Positions 63,904 to 64,000 of a stretch of DNA of 64,000 nt are shown piece after piece. The notes beneath the pieces were generated by a model. It was given only the letters and a program-made list of their open reading frames with translations, was not told where the DNA came from and ran no database searches. The stretch is from Pseudomonas sp. HR96 (GTDB lineage Bacteria; Pseudomonadota; Gammaproteobacteria; Pseudomonadales; Pseudomonadaceae), in contig NZ_CP139141.1 of assembly GCF_034059295.1 (NCBI RefSeq), positions 5,191,001-5,255,000 on the forward strand, in the 5' to 3' direction. Position 1 is the stretch's first letter. Each line of letters starts with the position of its first letter. Made by a program: the position numbers and the translations under genes.

Positions 63904-64000
63904 ATGCCTGATTTTTCCGGCCTGCCGCTGGTGATCGAGCCCGCCGACCTGCAGGGCAGGCTCCAGACACCAGGGCTGATTCTGGTCGATCTGACCAGCG
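63904..64000 (+). CDS. rhdA: Thiosulfate sulfurtransferase (rhodanese), partial
   Basis: The first 32 codons of a gene that runs out of the window (MPDFSGLPLVIEPADLQGRL, then LILVDLTS). The start and sequence match the N-terminus of the two-domain rhodanese of pseudomonads. It transfers sulfane sulfur from thiosulfate to cyanide or another acceptor. The catalytic Cys lies beyond the edge. The ATG at 63904 follows GGAGAAG. Confidence 0.8.
   Translation, partial: MPDFSGLPLVIEPADLQGRLQTPGLILVDLTS

Overview
The window is GC-rich chromosomal DNA from a Pseudomonas, most likely of the P. putida group. The evidence is gene order recalled from that group: livFGMH-braC, pncB and azu, then dnaB, rplI, rpsR, rpsF, rlmB and rnr, then purA, hisZ and the hflC-hflK-hflX-hfq-miaA-mutL-amiB block, then orn, rsgA, motBA and rhdA. 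Most of the window is core genome. The accessory part is the left end.

Layout. 1-14.2 kb: a Tc (ABC) insecticidal-type toxin locus, read leftward as TcA (2472 aa), TcB (1481 aa) and TcC. TcC is cut by the window edge just after its conserved RHS core, so only about 49 residues of the variable effector region are visible. A small Crp/IprA-like regulator lies directly upstream of TcA (14.3-14.95 kb). 15.3-20.4 kb: a branched-chain amino acid ABC transporter (livF, livG, livM, livH, braC). 20.9-22.65 kb: pncB (NAD salvage) convergent with azu (azurin). The nadE gene that I recall between them in other pseudomonads is absent. 22.8-29.5 kb: a three-gene operon of two transglutaminase-like proteins and an ATP-grasp/alpha-E fusion, a family cluster predicted to make or modify a peptide and still uncharacterised. 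29.8-33.8 kb: a YgiQ-family radical SAM protein and an orphan GtrII-like glucosyltransferase. 33.8-41 kb: the replication and ribosome cluster dnaB, rplI, a DUF2232 membrane protein, rpsR, rpsF, rlmB and rnr. 41.3-41.6 kb: two identical tRNA-Leu(CAG) genes, each with its own promoter and terminator. 41.8-46.4 kb: a chemoreceptor, purA and hisZ. 46.6-56.7 kb: hflC, hflK, hflX, hfq, miaA, mutL, amiB, tsaE and nnr, tightly packed with overlapping or near-overlapping junctions at several points. 56.8-64 kb: queG, a TRIC-like channel, orn, rsgA, motB, motA, an HDOD protein and the start of a rhodanese.

The regulatory signals I could place from sequence are: a sigma-28 (FliA) promoter for motAB; sigma-70 promoters for rpsF, azu and both tRNA genes; a GntR-type palindrome over the azu -35 box; a phased array of 22-23 bp repeats upstream of braC; intercistronic hairpins between tcA and tcB and between braC and livH; and several intrinsic terminators. 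I saw no insertion sequence, integrase, CRISPR array or rRNA gene.
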